Positions 33,126-40,900 of a DNA stretch of 64,000 bases are shown here, piece by piece. Positions within the stretch are counted from its first letter, which is position 1, and each line of letters begins with the position of its first letter. The notes under the pieces were generated by a model, which saw only the letters and a list, made by a program, of their open reading frames with translations, searched no databases and was not told the origin of the DNA. A program made the translations under genes and the position numbers. Source of the stretch: AP-15 sp963762575 (lineage in GTDB: Bacteria; Pseudomonadota; Alphaproteobacteria; ATCC43930; CGMCC-115725). Location: the NCBI GenBank assembly GCA_963762575.1, contig CAVXLL010000002.1, forward strand, positions 1 to 64,000, written 5' to 3'.

Positions 33126-33150
33126 GGTAATGGGCGACGCCCATTACCTG
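33124..33150. repeat. Perfect hairpin at the left RIT border
   Basis: CAGGTAATGGGC, GAC, GCCCATTACCTG: a 12-bp perfect inverted repeat with a 3-base centre, one base outside the left terminal repeat. The GGTAATGGG word recurs inside both terminal repeats. It may be a recombinase-binding site; there is no counterpart beyond the right end. Confidence 0.8.
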
Positions 33151-33151
33151 T

Positions 33152-33185
33152 CTTATGGGCAAAGCCGGTAATGGGGAGCTGGCGA
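33152..33185. repeat. Left 34-bp terminal inverted repeat of the RIT element
   Basis: Begins CTTATGGGCAAAGCCGGTAA and ends GGAGCTGGCGA. It is the exact reverse complement of 36469-36502. Identity stops at both edges (33186 and 36468 differ). Confidence 0.92.
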
Positions 33186-33297
33186 TCGCGATGACCGCAA
33201 TTTCCTGTGCATTGCCGCTCTCTCGCGCTCCATAACAAGTCGCCCGTACGGCCCCGTTGGTTCGGCCAATGATGGCCGGTCACATACGGGGACGATC

Positions 33298-34530
33298 ATG
33301 TTGGAGACCTACTTCTCGGCAACGAAGATGCTGGGACATCTGCGCAGCGGGCCGAGCGGGCCATACCTCGACGGGTTTGCTGAGGTGCTGGAACGGCAGG
33401 GCTATGGCCCCGAGACAGCAGTGCGCTATCTGCGGGCGGCGGCTCACATAGGCTACGTCATGACCGAGCAATGCGCGGGCCTGACGGACATCGACCTCGC
33501 GGCGTTCGATGAGCACCTGCGCACCTGCCGGTGTCCACGCGCCAAGGGCGGCCGGCGCAACCACCACACCATCTACGGTGCCAGGCTCTTTCGCGGGCAC
33601 CTCGTCGAGCTCGGCGTCTGCCGGTCCGCGGCCGTGGTGGCAGCACCCGCCGAGCCGAAGTTGGTCGCCGACTTCAAGACGTGGCTGCGCAAGCATCGCG
33701 GCGCATCCGATGCTACCATCAGGCTCTACGCCCGCGACGCCGCCGGCCTTATGACGGAGCTTGGATCGGACCCCGCCGGCTGGAGGCCGAACGACATCCG
33801 CGGCTACCTCTTGGCAGGCGCGAGCAAGTCCGGGCGCGGCACGATCGAGAAGATGACGACGAGCCTGCGGGCCTTCCTGCGGTACCTCGCAGTCGCAGGC
33901 CGCTGCCAAGCAGGTCTCGACGGCGCCGTTCCGGCCTACGCCCATTGGCAGCTTGCCGACATGCCCCGGTATCTGTCGACCGAGCAGGTCGACCGGCTGA
34001 TTGCTGCCTGTGACGGCGCCGCCGGTGCGCGCCGACGTGACCGTGCGATCCTGCTCTTGTTGGCGCGCCTCGGGCTGCGGGCCGGCGACGTGGCGCAACT
34101 TCGCCTCACCGATATCGAGTGGCAAACGGGCTCGTTGCGGGTCTGCGGCAAGTCGCGCTACGAGGTCCGGTTGCCGCTGCCGCAAGAGGTCGGCGATGCG
34201 ATCGCTGCCTACCTCGAAGGCCGACCGTCCGCCTGTCGAAGCGATCTCGTGTTCCTGCGCACGATCGCACCGTGCCGGCCATTTCGACGAGGCGACGGCA
34301 TCTCGTCGGTGGTGAAGCGCCTCATGAAGCGGGCCGCCATCGTGACGCCCGTCAAGGGAGCACACGCTCTGCGGCACACCGCAGCGACCGAGATGCTGCG
34401 GCACGGCGTTCCACTCGACAAGATCGGCCTCGTCCTCCGGCATCGCGGCATCGACACGACGGCCTATTACGCAAAGGCCGACGTCGCGCTGCAGAAGCAG
34501 GTCGCTCAGCCTTGGCCGGAGGCGCTCTGA
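33298..34530 (+). CDS. Tyrosine recombinase, first gene of the RIT trio
   Basis: A 410-residue tyrosine site-specific recombinase. The core-binding region spans the N-terminal half. The catalytic domain shows Arg261 (ARLGLRAGDVAQLRL), His356-x-x-Arg359 (GAHALRHTAATEML), a late Arg/His in LVLRHRGIDTT and the nucleophile Tyr390 or Tyr391 in DTTAYYAKAD. Its TGA overlaps the ATG of the second gene by one base. In RIT elements the three recombinases are always together and are thought to act jointly; their individual tasks are not established. Confidence 0.88.
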   Translation: MLETYFSATKMLGHLRSGPSGPYLDGFAEVLERQGYGPETAVRYLRAAAHIGYVMTEQCAGLTDIDLAAFDEHLRTCRCPRAKGGRRNHHTIYGARLFRGHLVELGVCRSAAVVAAPAEPKLVADFKTWLRKHRGASDATIRLYARDAAGLMTELGSDPAGWRPNDIRGYLLAGASKSGRGTIEKMTTSLRAFLRYLAVAGRCQAGLDGAVPAYAHWQLADMPRYLSTEQVDRLIAACDGAAGARRRDRAILLLLARLGLRAGDVAQLRLTDIEWQTGSLRVCGKSRYEVRLPLPQEVGDAIAAYLEGRPSACRSDLVFLRTIAPCRPFRRGDGISSVVKRLMKRAAIVTPVKGAHALRHTAATEMLRHGVPLDKIGLVLRHRGIDTTAYYAKADVALQKQVAQPWPEAL

Positions 34531-35435
34531 TGCTGAACGCCATCGAGACTTATCTCGCTCTGCGGCGCGCCACGGGCTTCGCGATGTCGACCGCTGAGTG
34601 CCTGCTGAAAAGCTTTGCCGCCTTCGCAGCCGAGCGCGGACAAACGCACGTCGTGTCGCAAACAGCGATCGACTGGGCCGCTCTCGGTCCGACTGTGGCG
34701 CAACGCGATGCTCGGCTCAGAGCCGTCTGCCGCTTCGTGCGCCATGTCCAGGTGGAGGACGTCGGGCATAAGCTGCCGCCGGCCAATCACTTCGGCGCGC
34801 GCAAGCGGCGCCGCACGCCGCACATCTACACGACAGACGAGATCGGTCGCCTCATCGAAGCTGCGCTGCGGCTTCGGCCGATGGGCGGATTGCGTCCGTA
34901 CACCTATTCGACGTTGATCGCGCTGCTCTCGGCCACCGGATTGCGTATCTCCGAAGCCCTGAAGCTGACGATCGCGGACGTGACCAGCGATGGTTTGTTG
35001 ATCCGCGAGACCAAGTTCCGCAAGACGCGGCTGGTGCCGCTGCACGACACGGCGGTCGCCGGCTTGCAGCGATACCTGGACCGTCGCGGGCCCGGCTCGG
35101 ACGATGATCCGGTGTTCATCGACAAGCGCGGTCGGCCCCTTCGCTACATTGCCGTCAAGGAGACCTTCGACAGGCTGGTCGACAAGGCCGGCATCAAGTC
35201 GAGGTCGGGACGTCGCCCTCGCTTGCACGATCTGCGGCACACGTTTGCGGTGCGTGCGCTGCAAGGCAGCCCAGCCGGCCGAGGCCGGTGCGGGGCGCAC
35301 ATGGCGGCACTCGCGACCTACATGGGCCACGTCAACATCTACGCGACCTACTGGTATCTGGAGGCCACGGCCGACTTCTTGCGCGATGTCGCCACGGCCA
35401 GCGAAGCGTTCATGTCCGAGGGGAGGTCAGCATGA
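34530..35435 (+). CDS. Tyrosine recombinase, second gene of the RIT trio
   Basis: 301 residues from the ATG that overlaps the preceding stop. Catalytic residues visible: Arg in LLSATGLRISEALKL, Lys in the beta-hairpin FRKTRLVPLH, His-x-x-Arg in RLHDLRHTFAVRAL, His in YMGHVNIYAT and a Tyr nucleophile in ATYWYLEAT. Between HTFAVRAL and YMGH the sequence (QGSPAGRGRCGAH) lacks the aromatic motif I expect at that point, so a pair of compensating indels is possible. The gene overlaps the third one by four bases (ATGA). Confidence 0.85.
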   Translation: MLNAIETYLALRRATGFAMSTAECLLKSFAAFAAERGQTHVVSQTAIDWAALGPTVAQRDARLRAVCRFVRHVQVEDVGHKLPPANHFGARKRRRTPHIYTTDEIGRLIEAALRLRPMGGLRPYTYSTLIALLSATGLRISEALKLTIADVTSDGLLIRETKFRKTRLVPLHDTAVAGLQRYLDRRGPGSDDDPVFIDKRGRPLRYIAVKETFDRLVDKAGIKSRSGRRPRLHDLRHTFAVRALQGSPAGRGRCGAHMAALATYMGHVNIYATYWYLEATADFLRDVATASEAFMSEGRSA

Positions 35436-36421
35436 CGCCGATTGCTCCCCTCATCGAGACGTTCCTGCGCGACACCCTCGCTCGCCAGCGGGGCGCCAGC
35501 CGGCACACGAGCAACTCCTATGCCTCGAGCTTCCAGTTGTTGTTCGTGTTCGCCGCCGACCGCCTTAAGGTCAAACCATCGGCGCTGACGCTGGAGCAGA
35601 TTGATGCCGGACTCGTCAGCGCCTTCCTCGAGCATCTCGAGGACAAGCGCAAGAACGCGGCCGTGACGCGCAACGTCCGGCTGGCGGCTATCAAGTCGTT
35701 CTTCCGCTTCCTCGAATATCGGCAACCGGCCGCGCTCGAGCAGATCCGCCGCGTCCTGGCGATCCCGTTCAAGAAAACGGATACGCGCCTGGTGCCCTAC
35801 CTCCTGCGCGATGAGTTGCAGGCCGTGCTCGATGCTCCCGATCCGACGACACGCGATGGCATCCGCGATCGCGCCATGTTGCACGTGGCGGTCTGTGCAG
35901 GACTGCGTGTCTCCGAGCTGACGGGACTGAAGATCGACGATATCGACCTGCCGTCGATGAGTATCCGTGTGCTTGGCAAGGGGCGCCGGGAGCGGACGCT
36001 GCCGTTGTGGAAGCCGGCGGCCGCTGCACTGCGCGCCTGGCTCGCCATACGCGGGCAGGTCGCGACACCCGAGGTGTTCGTCGACGCTCGTGGTGAGCCG
36101 CTGAGCCGATGGGGCTTTGCCTACCTGCTCAAGCAGCACGTCGCGACCGCGGCTCGGAAGCAGCCCGGTCTCGCCAAGAAACGCGTCTCGCCCCACGTGC
36201 TCAGGCACACGTGCGCGATGGTCGTCCTGCAGGCGACCGGGGATATCCGGAAGGTGTCGCTGTGGTTGGGCCACGCCACATTGACGACCACCGAGGTCTA
36301 CACGCGTGGTGATCCGACCGAAAAGCTCGATGCAATGGAGGCGATCGTGCCGCCACACCTGCGTCGCGGCGTCTTCCAGCCCACTGATAAGTTGATCGCG
36401 CTGCTGAAGCGTGCCTCGTAA
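35432..36421 (+). CDS. Tyrosine recombinase, third gene of the RIT trio
   Basis: 329 residues, starting at ATG 35432 after a GGGAGG site. An XerC/D-like SAM-like core-binding domain (IETFLRDTLARQRGASRHTS) and a complete catalytic domain are visible: Arg in CAGLRVSELTGLKI, Lys in GKGRRERTLPL, His-x-x-Arg in PHVLRHTCAMVVL, His in WLGHATLTTTEVY, with Tyr in that last motif as nucleophile. The stop lies about 50 bp before the right terminal repeat. Confidence 0.88.
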   Translation: MTPIAPLIETFLRDTLARQRGASRHTSNSYASSFQLLFVFAADRLKVKPSALTLEQIDAGLVSAFLEHLEDKRKNAAVTRNVRLAAIKSFFRFLEYRQPAALEQIRRVLAIPFKKTDTRLVPYLLRDELQAVLDAPDPTTRDGIRDRAMLHVAVCAGLRVSELTGLKIDDIDLPSMSIRVLGKGRRERTLPLWKPAAAALRAWLAIRGQVATPEVFVDARGEPLSRWGFAYLLKQHVATAARKQPGLAKKRVSPHVLRHTCAMVVLQATGDIRKVSLWLGHATLTTTEVYTRGDPTEKLDAMEAIVPPHLRRGVFQPTDKLIALLKRAS

Positions 36422-36468
36422 TGGTGAGCCGAGCTGGCGGCGACCGCTGCTGGACCGCGGACAAGTTG

Positions 36469-36502
36469 TCGCCAGCTCCCCATTACCGGCTTTGCCCATA
36501 AG
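36469..36502. repeat. Right 34-bp terminal inverted repeat of the RIT element
   Basis: Exact reverse complement of 33152-33185. A further copy of its inner word GAGCTGGCG lies inverted at 36431-36439, so the right end also has internal symmetry. Confidence 0.92.
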
Positions 36503-36700
36503 GCACGAGTTGTAGGCGATGCGTTGGTGGCCGCAGGCATCGCATTGCTCGACGTGGCCGCCGAGCGCTGCCGTGCGACACCGCTCGATGGCGGTCATGA
36601 CACGACGCTGCGCCGTCGACAGCAAAGCGCGGTGCTGTTGACGATAGGCCTCACCGTAGCGGCGGAACACGTCCGCCACTTCCGCCGCCCCGCGGCGCAT
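36502..36700 (-). pseudogene. IS91 transposase, N-terminal piece
   Basis: Reads MRRGAAEVADVFRRYGEAYR, then TAQRRVMTAIERCRTAALGG and HVEQCDACGHQRIAYNSC, the zinc-finger N-terminus of IS91-family transposases. It is cut by the RIT element right after the third zinc-finger Cys. The open frame continues into the RIT DNA with unrelated residues. Its start overlaps the 3' end of the integrase gene by 50 bp. Confidence 0.88.
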
Positions 36701-37583
36701 TGGGGTGACGCTTAGCCCTGGTCAGGCGGGTTCGGCTCGGCGGGAGGCGACGGGTCTGGCAAGTCGAGGGGGCTTTGGTGGCACAGACCGTAGCCGCCGC
36801 AATCTGCAAGTACCGGGCGATGGTGCTCAAGCTGCGATGGCCAAGGAGCAGCTGAATGGTCCGCAGGTCGGCACCCGCTTCGAGGAGGTGAACTGCGAAG
36901 GCATGGCGTAGCGAATGCGGGCTGATGCGTTTGGCGATGCCGGCACGCAGGCGCGCTGTTCGGCAGGCATGCTCGACGGCGTGCGTGGTGATCGGTCGGC
37001 CGAAATAGCCGGGGAAGAGCCACTCGTTCGGCCGCACAATCCGCCAATAGTCACGCAGCGTGTCGAGCAGTTTCGGCGAGAGCATGACATAGCGGTCCTT
37101 GCGGCCCTTGCCCTGGGTCACCCGGATCACCATCCGCTGTTTGTCGAGCGAGCTGGCCTTCAAGCGCACGGCTTCGGAAATGCGCAAGCCGGCGGCGTAG
37201 CAGGTCGTCAGGATCGCGTGGTGTTTGATGTCTTCAACGCGGCCGAGAAAATGAGGTACCGCGGCTCGACTGAGAACGACCGGCAACTTCTTGGGCTGCC
37301 TGGGAGCGGGGATGCTCGCTTCCAAGTTCCAGCCCTTCTTGAGGGTTACATTGTAGAGGAAGCGAAGGGCGGCTGTGGTGACGACGATTGAACTCGGCGC
37401 CAGCTTCCGTTGGTTCGTCAAGTACAGCTGATAGTCGCGGATTTCTTCCGGACCCAGCAGTTCCGGCGACTTACCAAAGTGGCGGGCGAACAGCGAGACA
37501 TGCAAAATATACGTAGCCTGCGTGTGCGGCGCCAAGTTCCGCACCTGCATGTCCTCGATCATGCGTTGTCGAAGGGGTGTCAT
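36651..37583 (-). CDS. Tyrosine integrase of the IS91-family element
   Basis: From ATG 37583 (MTPLRQRMIEDMQVRNLAPH), with GGAGC upstream, the protein is about 310 residues. The catalytic residues are Arg in TCYAAGLRISEAVRL, Lys in TQGKGRKDRYVML, His-x-x-Arg in SPHSLRHAFAVHLL, His in LLLGHRSLSTIARY and Tyr in the same motif. IS91-type elements with a tyrosine integrase directly upstream of the Y2 transposase are common in alphaproteobacteria. The C-terminal 50 residues look unlike relatives and may reflect a late frameshift. It remains open although its partner transposase is destroyed. Confidence 0.85.
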   Translation of the reverse strand: MTPLRQRMIEDMQVRNLAPHTQATYILHVSLFARHFGKSPELLGPEEIRDYQLYLTNQRKLAPSSIVVTTAALRFLYNVTLKKGWNLEASIPAPRQPKKLPVVLSRAAVPHFLGRVEDIKHHAILTTCYAAGLRISEAVRLKASSLDKQRMVIRVTQGKGRKDRYVMLSPKLLDTLRDYWRIVRPNEWLFPGYFGRPITTHAVEHACRTARLRAGIAKRISPHSLRHAFAVHLLEAGADLRTIQLLLGHRSLSTIARYLQIAAATVCATKAPSTCQTRRLPPSRTRLTRAKRHPNAPRGGGSGGRVPPLR

Positions 37584-37784
37584 CGGAAGCTCCGTTGCGA
37601 GATGGAGTGCGCTGTACTCAGCGCCCCATCCTGTCTCGAAGTCGGAGCCTCTCAATGATGCCGAGGACGTTTGACGATCAGATCACCAGAAGCGACCGGC
37701 TACCCCACTGCTGAAACGGACGGTGCGCGCCGCCGCCTCGTGGCGCAGCCGCCGACAACCGCATGACGAAAGAGACGATGGCGC

Positions 37785-39446
37785 CTAGGGCGAGGACGGC
37801 GCGCTCGAAATCGGCATGGTGGGGACCCCGATGATCTTCTCGACCACCATGTCGTTGTCCTGCGCCGCATCGTTATAGACTGAAAGTTCCATGAACTTTC
37901 CGGCCTTCAGGCTGGTGAACTGGTTGAGATAGCCGGAAATATAATTGTAGCCAGAAATGTCATTGGAATTGCCGGATTTAATCTCGGTGCCGCGCGGTCC
38001 CCGATCGGGCCACGCGCACTCTCCCGGTCCCGGCAGCGTCGTGCCCGCACCAACTTTCGACCAGATGAAACGAGTCAGCGGCGTTGGCGGCCCGCTTGTC
38101 TTGAGGGGCCCTTGGCAATAGAAGGCATAAGGAATCTGGCCGGCCTCGATGGTGAACTTGGTCTTGTCGGGATCGCCGAGCGCCACAACCATATGCGTCG
38201 TGGTCCGCGTCCAATCGGTGAACACGAGTATGTCCGGATCGTTGCTGATCGTCGCCGCGTCCGACAGTGCCGATACCGCCGAGCCTGCCATGACGACGGT
38301 GGGCGTGAAATCCGTGAACTGAACGCAGCTGCTGCAAACCTGCGGCGTGTCGTTCTCGATGATGAAATCCGCGTCCGTGGCGATCTCGAAGCAGGTCGGA
38401 TTGTTGGGACTGGCCGAGCACAGAACATTCGCCTTGACCGACGCGCAAGGCGAGCCATTGGGCGATGTGCAGCTCAATGCCGCGCCGGAATTCATGTCCT
38501 GAACCAGGACGCAGCCATAGCCGCCATTGAGGTCGGTCTGACCCTTCGAATTGCAATACCAGGCTTGAGCATAGATTTTTGCGCCGGGGCTCGGGCTGAA
38601 CGAGCTGCCGTAATTCACATGGTTGGGATCGCCGCAGCAATACTCGCGAAAGGAGCTATAGGACGCCGTCGTCGGTGTCGTGGAGATGAAAAGGCCGCCC
38701 TGAATGAGGCCGCCCGGCGCTGGATTATTCCCTGCTAAGCCCACCCAAGCGGATATTTCGGTGGCAGTGGTTTCATCGCCACCATGAACCGCCGTTGGCG
38801 CATTGAAGGTCGCCTCGATCCAGCTGTATTTGCTGGAACCGTCCAAGACGCTGCCGGTGAACAGACCGTCCTGGCTCGACGTCACCGTGTTGTGCTTGTG
38901 CAGTAGCGGCTTGTCCGCCGCGAGCAGGCGTACGGGCTTTGACGCCGCATCGAGCCAGCGCGCATAAGCGGCAGGGTTCTTTTTGGGATCGGGCCGCACG
39001 CCATAGCCCTTCTGGATCAGTTCGAGCGTGGAGTAGGACAGCGGATCGCCTTTCAGGGCCGGCCTATCGACCCCCGGCTCCTTCGAAAGATCGATCGGAT
39101 GCGGTGCGAAGGTCCCCTCCGCGGAGAGATCGACAGGATAGGCGCTGGATTTTCCCGCCGCGTCGGCGCAATCCAGAACATATCGCGCATGCCCTTCGCC
39201 GGGCTTCACGCGAACTGCCAAAAAGCGGGCATAGCCGTCGGCATCGGTGAAGACGGGAAGTCCTGCGGATACCACGCCGCCGGCCTCGTGGAGCTTGCAC
39301 GTTAGTCCCGGCGCCGCACCCACTGCGGCTGGCGCATAGCTCTTCGCCATGTCGGAGGCCGCCTCGGCCGCCGCTCCAGCCCCCACGATTAGGCAGACAG
39401 CCACGACCGTGCCGCATCGCTGAAACCATTTGTAGATCGGGCTCAT
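37785..39446 (-). CDS. Exported protein resembling G1-type glutamic peptidases
   Basis: 553 residues with a signal peptide (GTVVAVCLIVGAGAAAEAA, cleavage near residue 30) and a GAGGAGG ribosome site. A propeptide-like region of about 200 residues precedes a beta-rich domain with G1 (eqolisin) features: EISAWVGLAG (230-239), LIQGGLF with Gln249, FREYCC in place of the WYEWYP loop, a segment SPSPGAKIYAQAW, then DADFIIENDTP with Glu364 and VQFTDFTPTVV. The G1 catalytic pair is Gln and Glu, and both appear in the expected surroundings. Several Cys could form disulfides. Characterised G1 enzymes are acid proteases, mostly fungal. Activity is inferred from motif order only. Confidence 0.6.
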   Translation of the reverse strand: MSPIYKWFQRCGTVVAVCLIVGAGAAAEAASDMAKSYAPAAVGAAPGLTCKLHEAGGVVSAGLPVFTDADGYARFLAVRVKPGEGHARYVLDCADAAGKSSAYPVDLSAEGTFAPHPIDLSKEPGVDRPALKGDPLSYSTLELIQKGYGVRPDPKKNPAAYARWLDAASKPVRLLAADKPLLHKHNTVTSSQDGLFTGSVLDGSSKYSWIEATFNAPTAVHGGDETTATEISAWVGLAGNNPAPGGLIQGGLFISTTPTTASYSSFREYCCGDPNHVNYGSSFSPSPGAKIYAQAWYCNSKGQTDLNGGYGCVLVQDMNSGAALSCTSPNGSPCASVKANVLCSASPNNPTCFEIATDADFIIENDTPQVCSSCVQFTDFTPTVVMAGSAVSALSDAATISNDPDILVFTDWTRTTTHMVVALGDPDKTKFTIEAGQIPYAFYCQGPLKTSGPPTPLTRFIWSKVGAGTTLPGPGECAWPDRGPRGTEIKSGNSNDISGYNYISGYLNQFTSLKAGKFMELSVYNDAAQDNDMVVEKIIGVPTMPISSAPSSP

Positions 39447-39535
39447 GTCATATCCTCCTCGAAAGCCGAGCGTTCAGAGATTTACGCAAACGAGCCTGGA
39501 GTTGACGGCGATCATGCCACATTCTTGTGACAGGA

Positions 39536-39832
39536 ATGAAACAACTAGCGCTGACGCTCAGCCGGATTGCGCAACTCGCCAATGCGGCCACGCTCTGCGC
39601 CATCGTGGCCGTGTCGTTGTGCGTGCTCATCGTGCGGCGGTACGCGCGAGCCGGGTGGCGGAACAGGATTGACCGACATTCCCCGGATGATACCCCATTA
39701 CCCGCCGCAAGGTTGGGTCAGCGCTCCGCTTACACCTCACTTACCTGCCGCTGCGCCCTACCGCAAAGCGGTTTAGTCCAAGATGGATTATCCGACACCG
39801 TTGTCAGAATTTTAGGCGGGGGCTCATGTTGA
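39536..39832 (+). CDS. Possible small membrane protein
   Basis: A frame from ATG 39536 begins MKQLALTLSRIAQLANAATL and continues with a single hydrophobic segment (CAIVAVSLCVLIV) and a basic RRYARAG. This is a credible signal anchor. After about residue 45 the sequence lacks order and the frame runs to 39832. The ATG has only a weak upstream purine stretch (GACAGGA). I recognise no family and the 3' part may not be coding. Confidence 0.3.
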   Translation: MKQLALTLSRIAQLANAATLCAIVAVSLCVLIVRRYARAGWRNRIDRHSPDDTPLPAARLGQRSAYTSLTCRCALPQSGLVQDGLSDTVVRILGGGSC

Positions 39833-40900
39833 TCCGGTAAGGCGAGCGGCTCCAAGCGGGCGCTCATGCCGGTGTGAGGGAGTGGCGACGATGACAGCCA
39901 CGGAGCCAGCGACGGGACTGGTTTTCGGCATAACGCCGCGCAGGTAACTTCCCCGCGGGACCTTCGAGCGTCCACCGCTCGGTACAAGAAAGGTCCACGA
40001 TTAAGTCGACTACGCGGGCGCGCTGATCTGTCGGCAAACAAAGTCGAGACTGTCTCTCGTTTGTGCTGCCTTACTCGCATGAAAGATTGGTGAAAATTTC
40101 GCAAAATCTGCTACGGTCGGCGGTTGCCAATTGATTCGGGAGTTATCGCAGTGAGCATGGCGGATTATCGCCCTATTATCGGTGTTGGCGGACCGCGCCC
40201 GCGGTTCTTCGACCTGTGGGAAGAGCCGAGCCTGATCTGGACCTGATAAAACAGGTGGAACAGGTGACAATTTCGGCTTTGGAAGGATCGGCCTGCCGTT
40301 CGCGGCGATTCCGATCGAGGGGATCACAGACGCGGTAGAAGTCCTCGTATTTCTGATTTGGCAATTATCGCACTGGCTGTTATTTGGCTGCAAAAACAGC
40401 CAGGAGCGGCCGAGGGCGACCTGTTTGCGAAGGGGCAGTCCGGCAGTGCTACCGGCCCCACCCGGCGTTCCACGAACCGGTCCACATGGGCTGCCGAGCC
40501 GTTGCTCTGCCAAATCCGGTGAGACTGATACCGATTTTCGACCTCGAAAGGGCGTTGGACAGCCCAACTTTGCGTAGACGGCTATTGCCGGCGCTGGTCG
40601 GAGAGCCGCCCTCCGCAGGGGGCGAGACAATCCAGCCGCCAGTCGGTCAGTCGCCAGCTGGCGCCTCGGGAGGCAAACCGCACCAGCCGCTGGCACTCGG
40701 CAGCAGCGAGATGCAACTCGATCCCGCCCTTGAGCTCAACTCGCTGGCCGCGATCATTCGCGACGATCTGCACGTTCAGCGCCTGCGGCAAATCTGGGAC
40801 GTGATCAGCGATCAGCTAAAACAGCGTCCAGTCCCGCGGGCGGATCTGCCCGTCCGAGGCGTCGGACTGCCGGCGGCCGCGGAATGATCCTGAATGCGCA
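39833..40900. other. About 1.1 kb without a supported gene
   Basis: Frames on both strands are patchy. The most gene-like is minus 40582-40791 (LNVQIVANDRGQRVELKGGI), a possible relic with no start signal. The segment 40135-40385 has several copies of a TTATCGC word (GTTATCGCAGTG, GATTATCGCCC, AATTATCGCACTG) and the hairpin CTGTT...AACAG near 40378-40400. This looks like a former mobile-element or recombination region rather than coding DNA. Confidence 0.4.

Larger units (their letters stand above)
33126..36501 (+). mobile_element. RIT (recombinase-in-trio) element inserted in IS91 transposase
   Basis: Three overlapping tyrosine recombinase genes in one direction, flanked by perfect 34-bp inverted repeats, match the known RIT element type. 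GGCA occurs directly outside both ends (33122-33125 and 36502-36505), consistent with a 4-bp target duplication, and the flanks rejoin a Cys-Arg-Asn reading of the IS91 transposase zinc finger. Size 3376 bp. All three recombinase frames are open, so the element may still be mobile. Confidence 0.82.
29160..37583 (-). mobile_element. IS91-family element split into three by two insertions
   Basis: Three minus-strand pieces belong to one element: integrase plus transposase N-terminus (36502-37583), transposase middle (32849-33125) and transposase C-terminus with the distal end (29503-30232 and beyond). Read in order with the intervening DNA removed they give a normal IS91-type Y2 transposase preceded by its tyrosine integrase, about 2.4 kb in total. 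The two intervening blocks are a RIT element (33126-36501) and a large-serine-recombinase element (30233-32848). Exact outer borders of the IS91 element are not established. Confidence 0.75.

Noticed and set aside
35348..36700. A 450-residue minus-strand frame across the RIT element
   Set aside because: Only its first 66 codons are real (IS91 transposase N-terminus); the rest is the antisense of the recombinases.
39693..39702. CCCCATTACC, similar to the RIT end word, as a solo recombination site
   Set aside because: Ten bases are too short for a claim and no further repeat or symmetry is present.
40384..40887. Plus-strand frame of 167 residues
   Set aside because: No ribosome site, no family motif and an equally long minus-strand frame overlaps it; coding evidence is not convincing.
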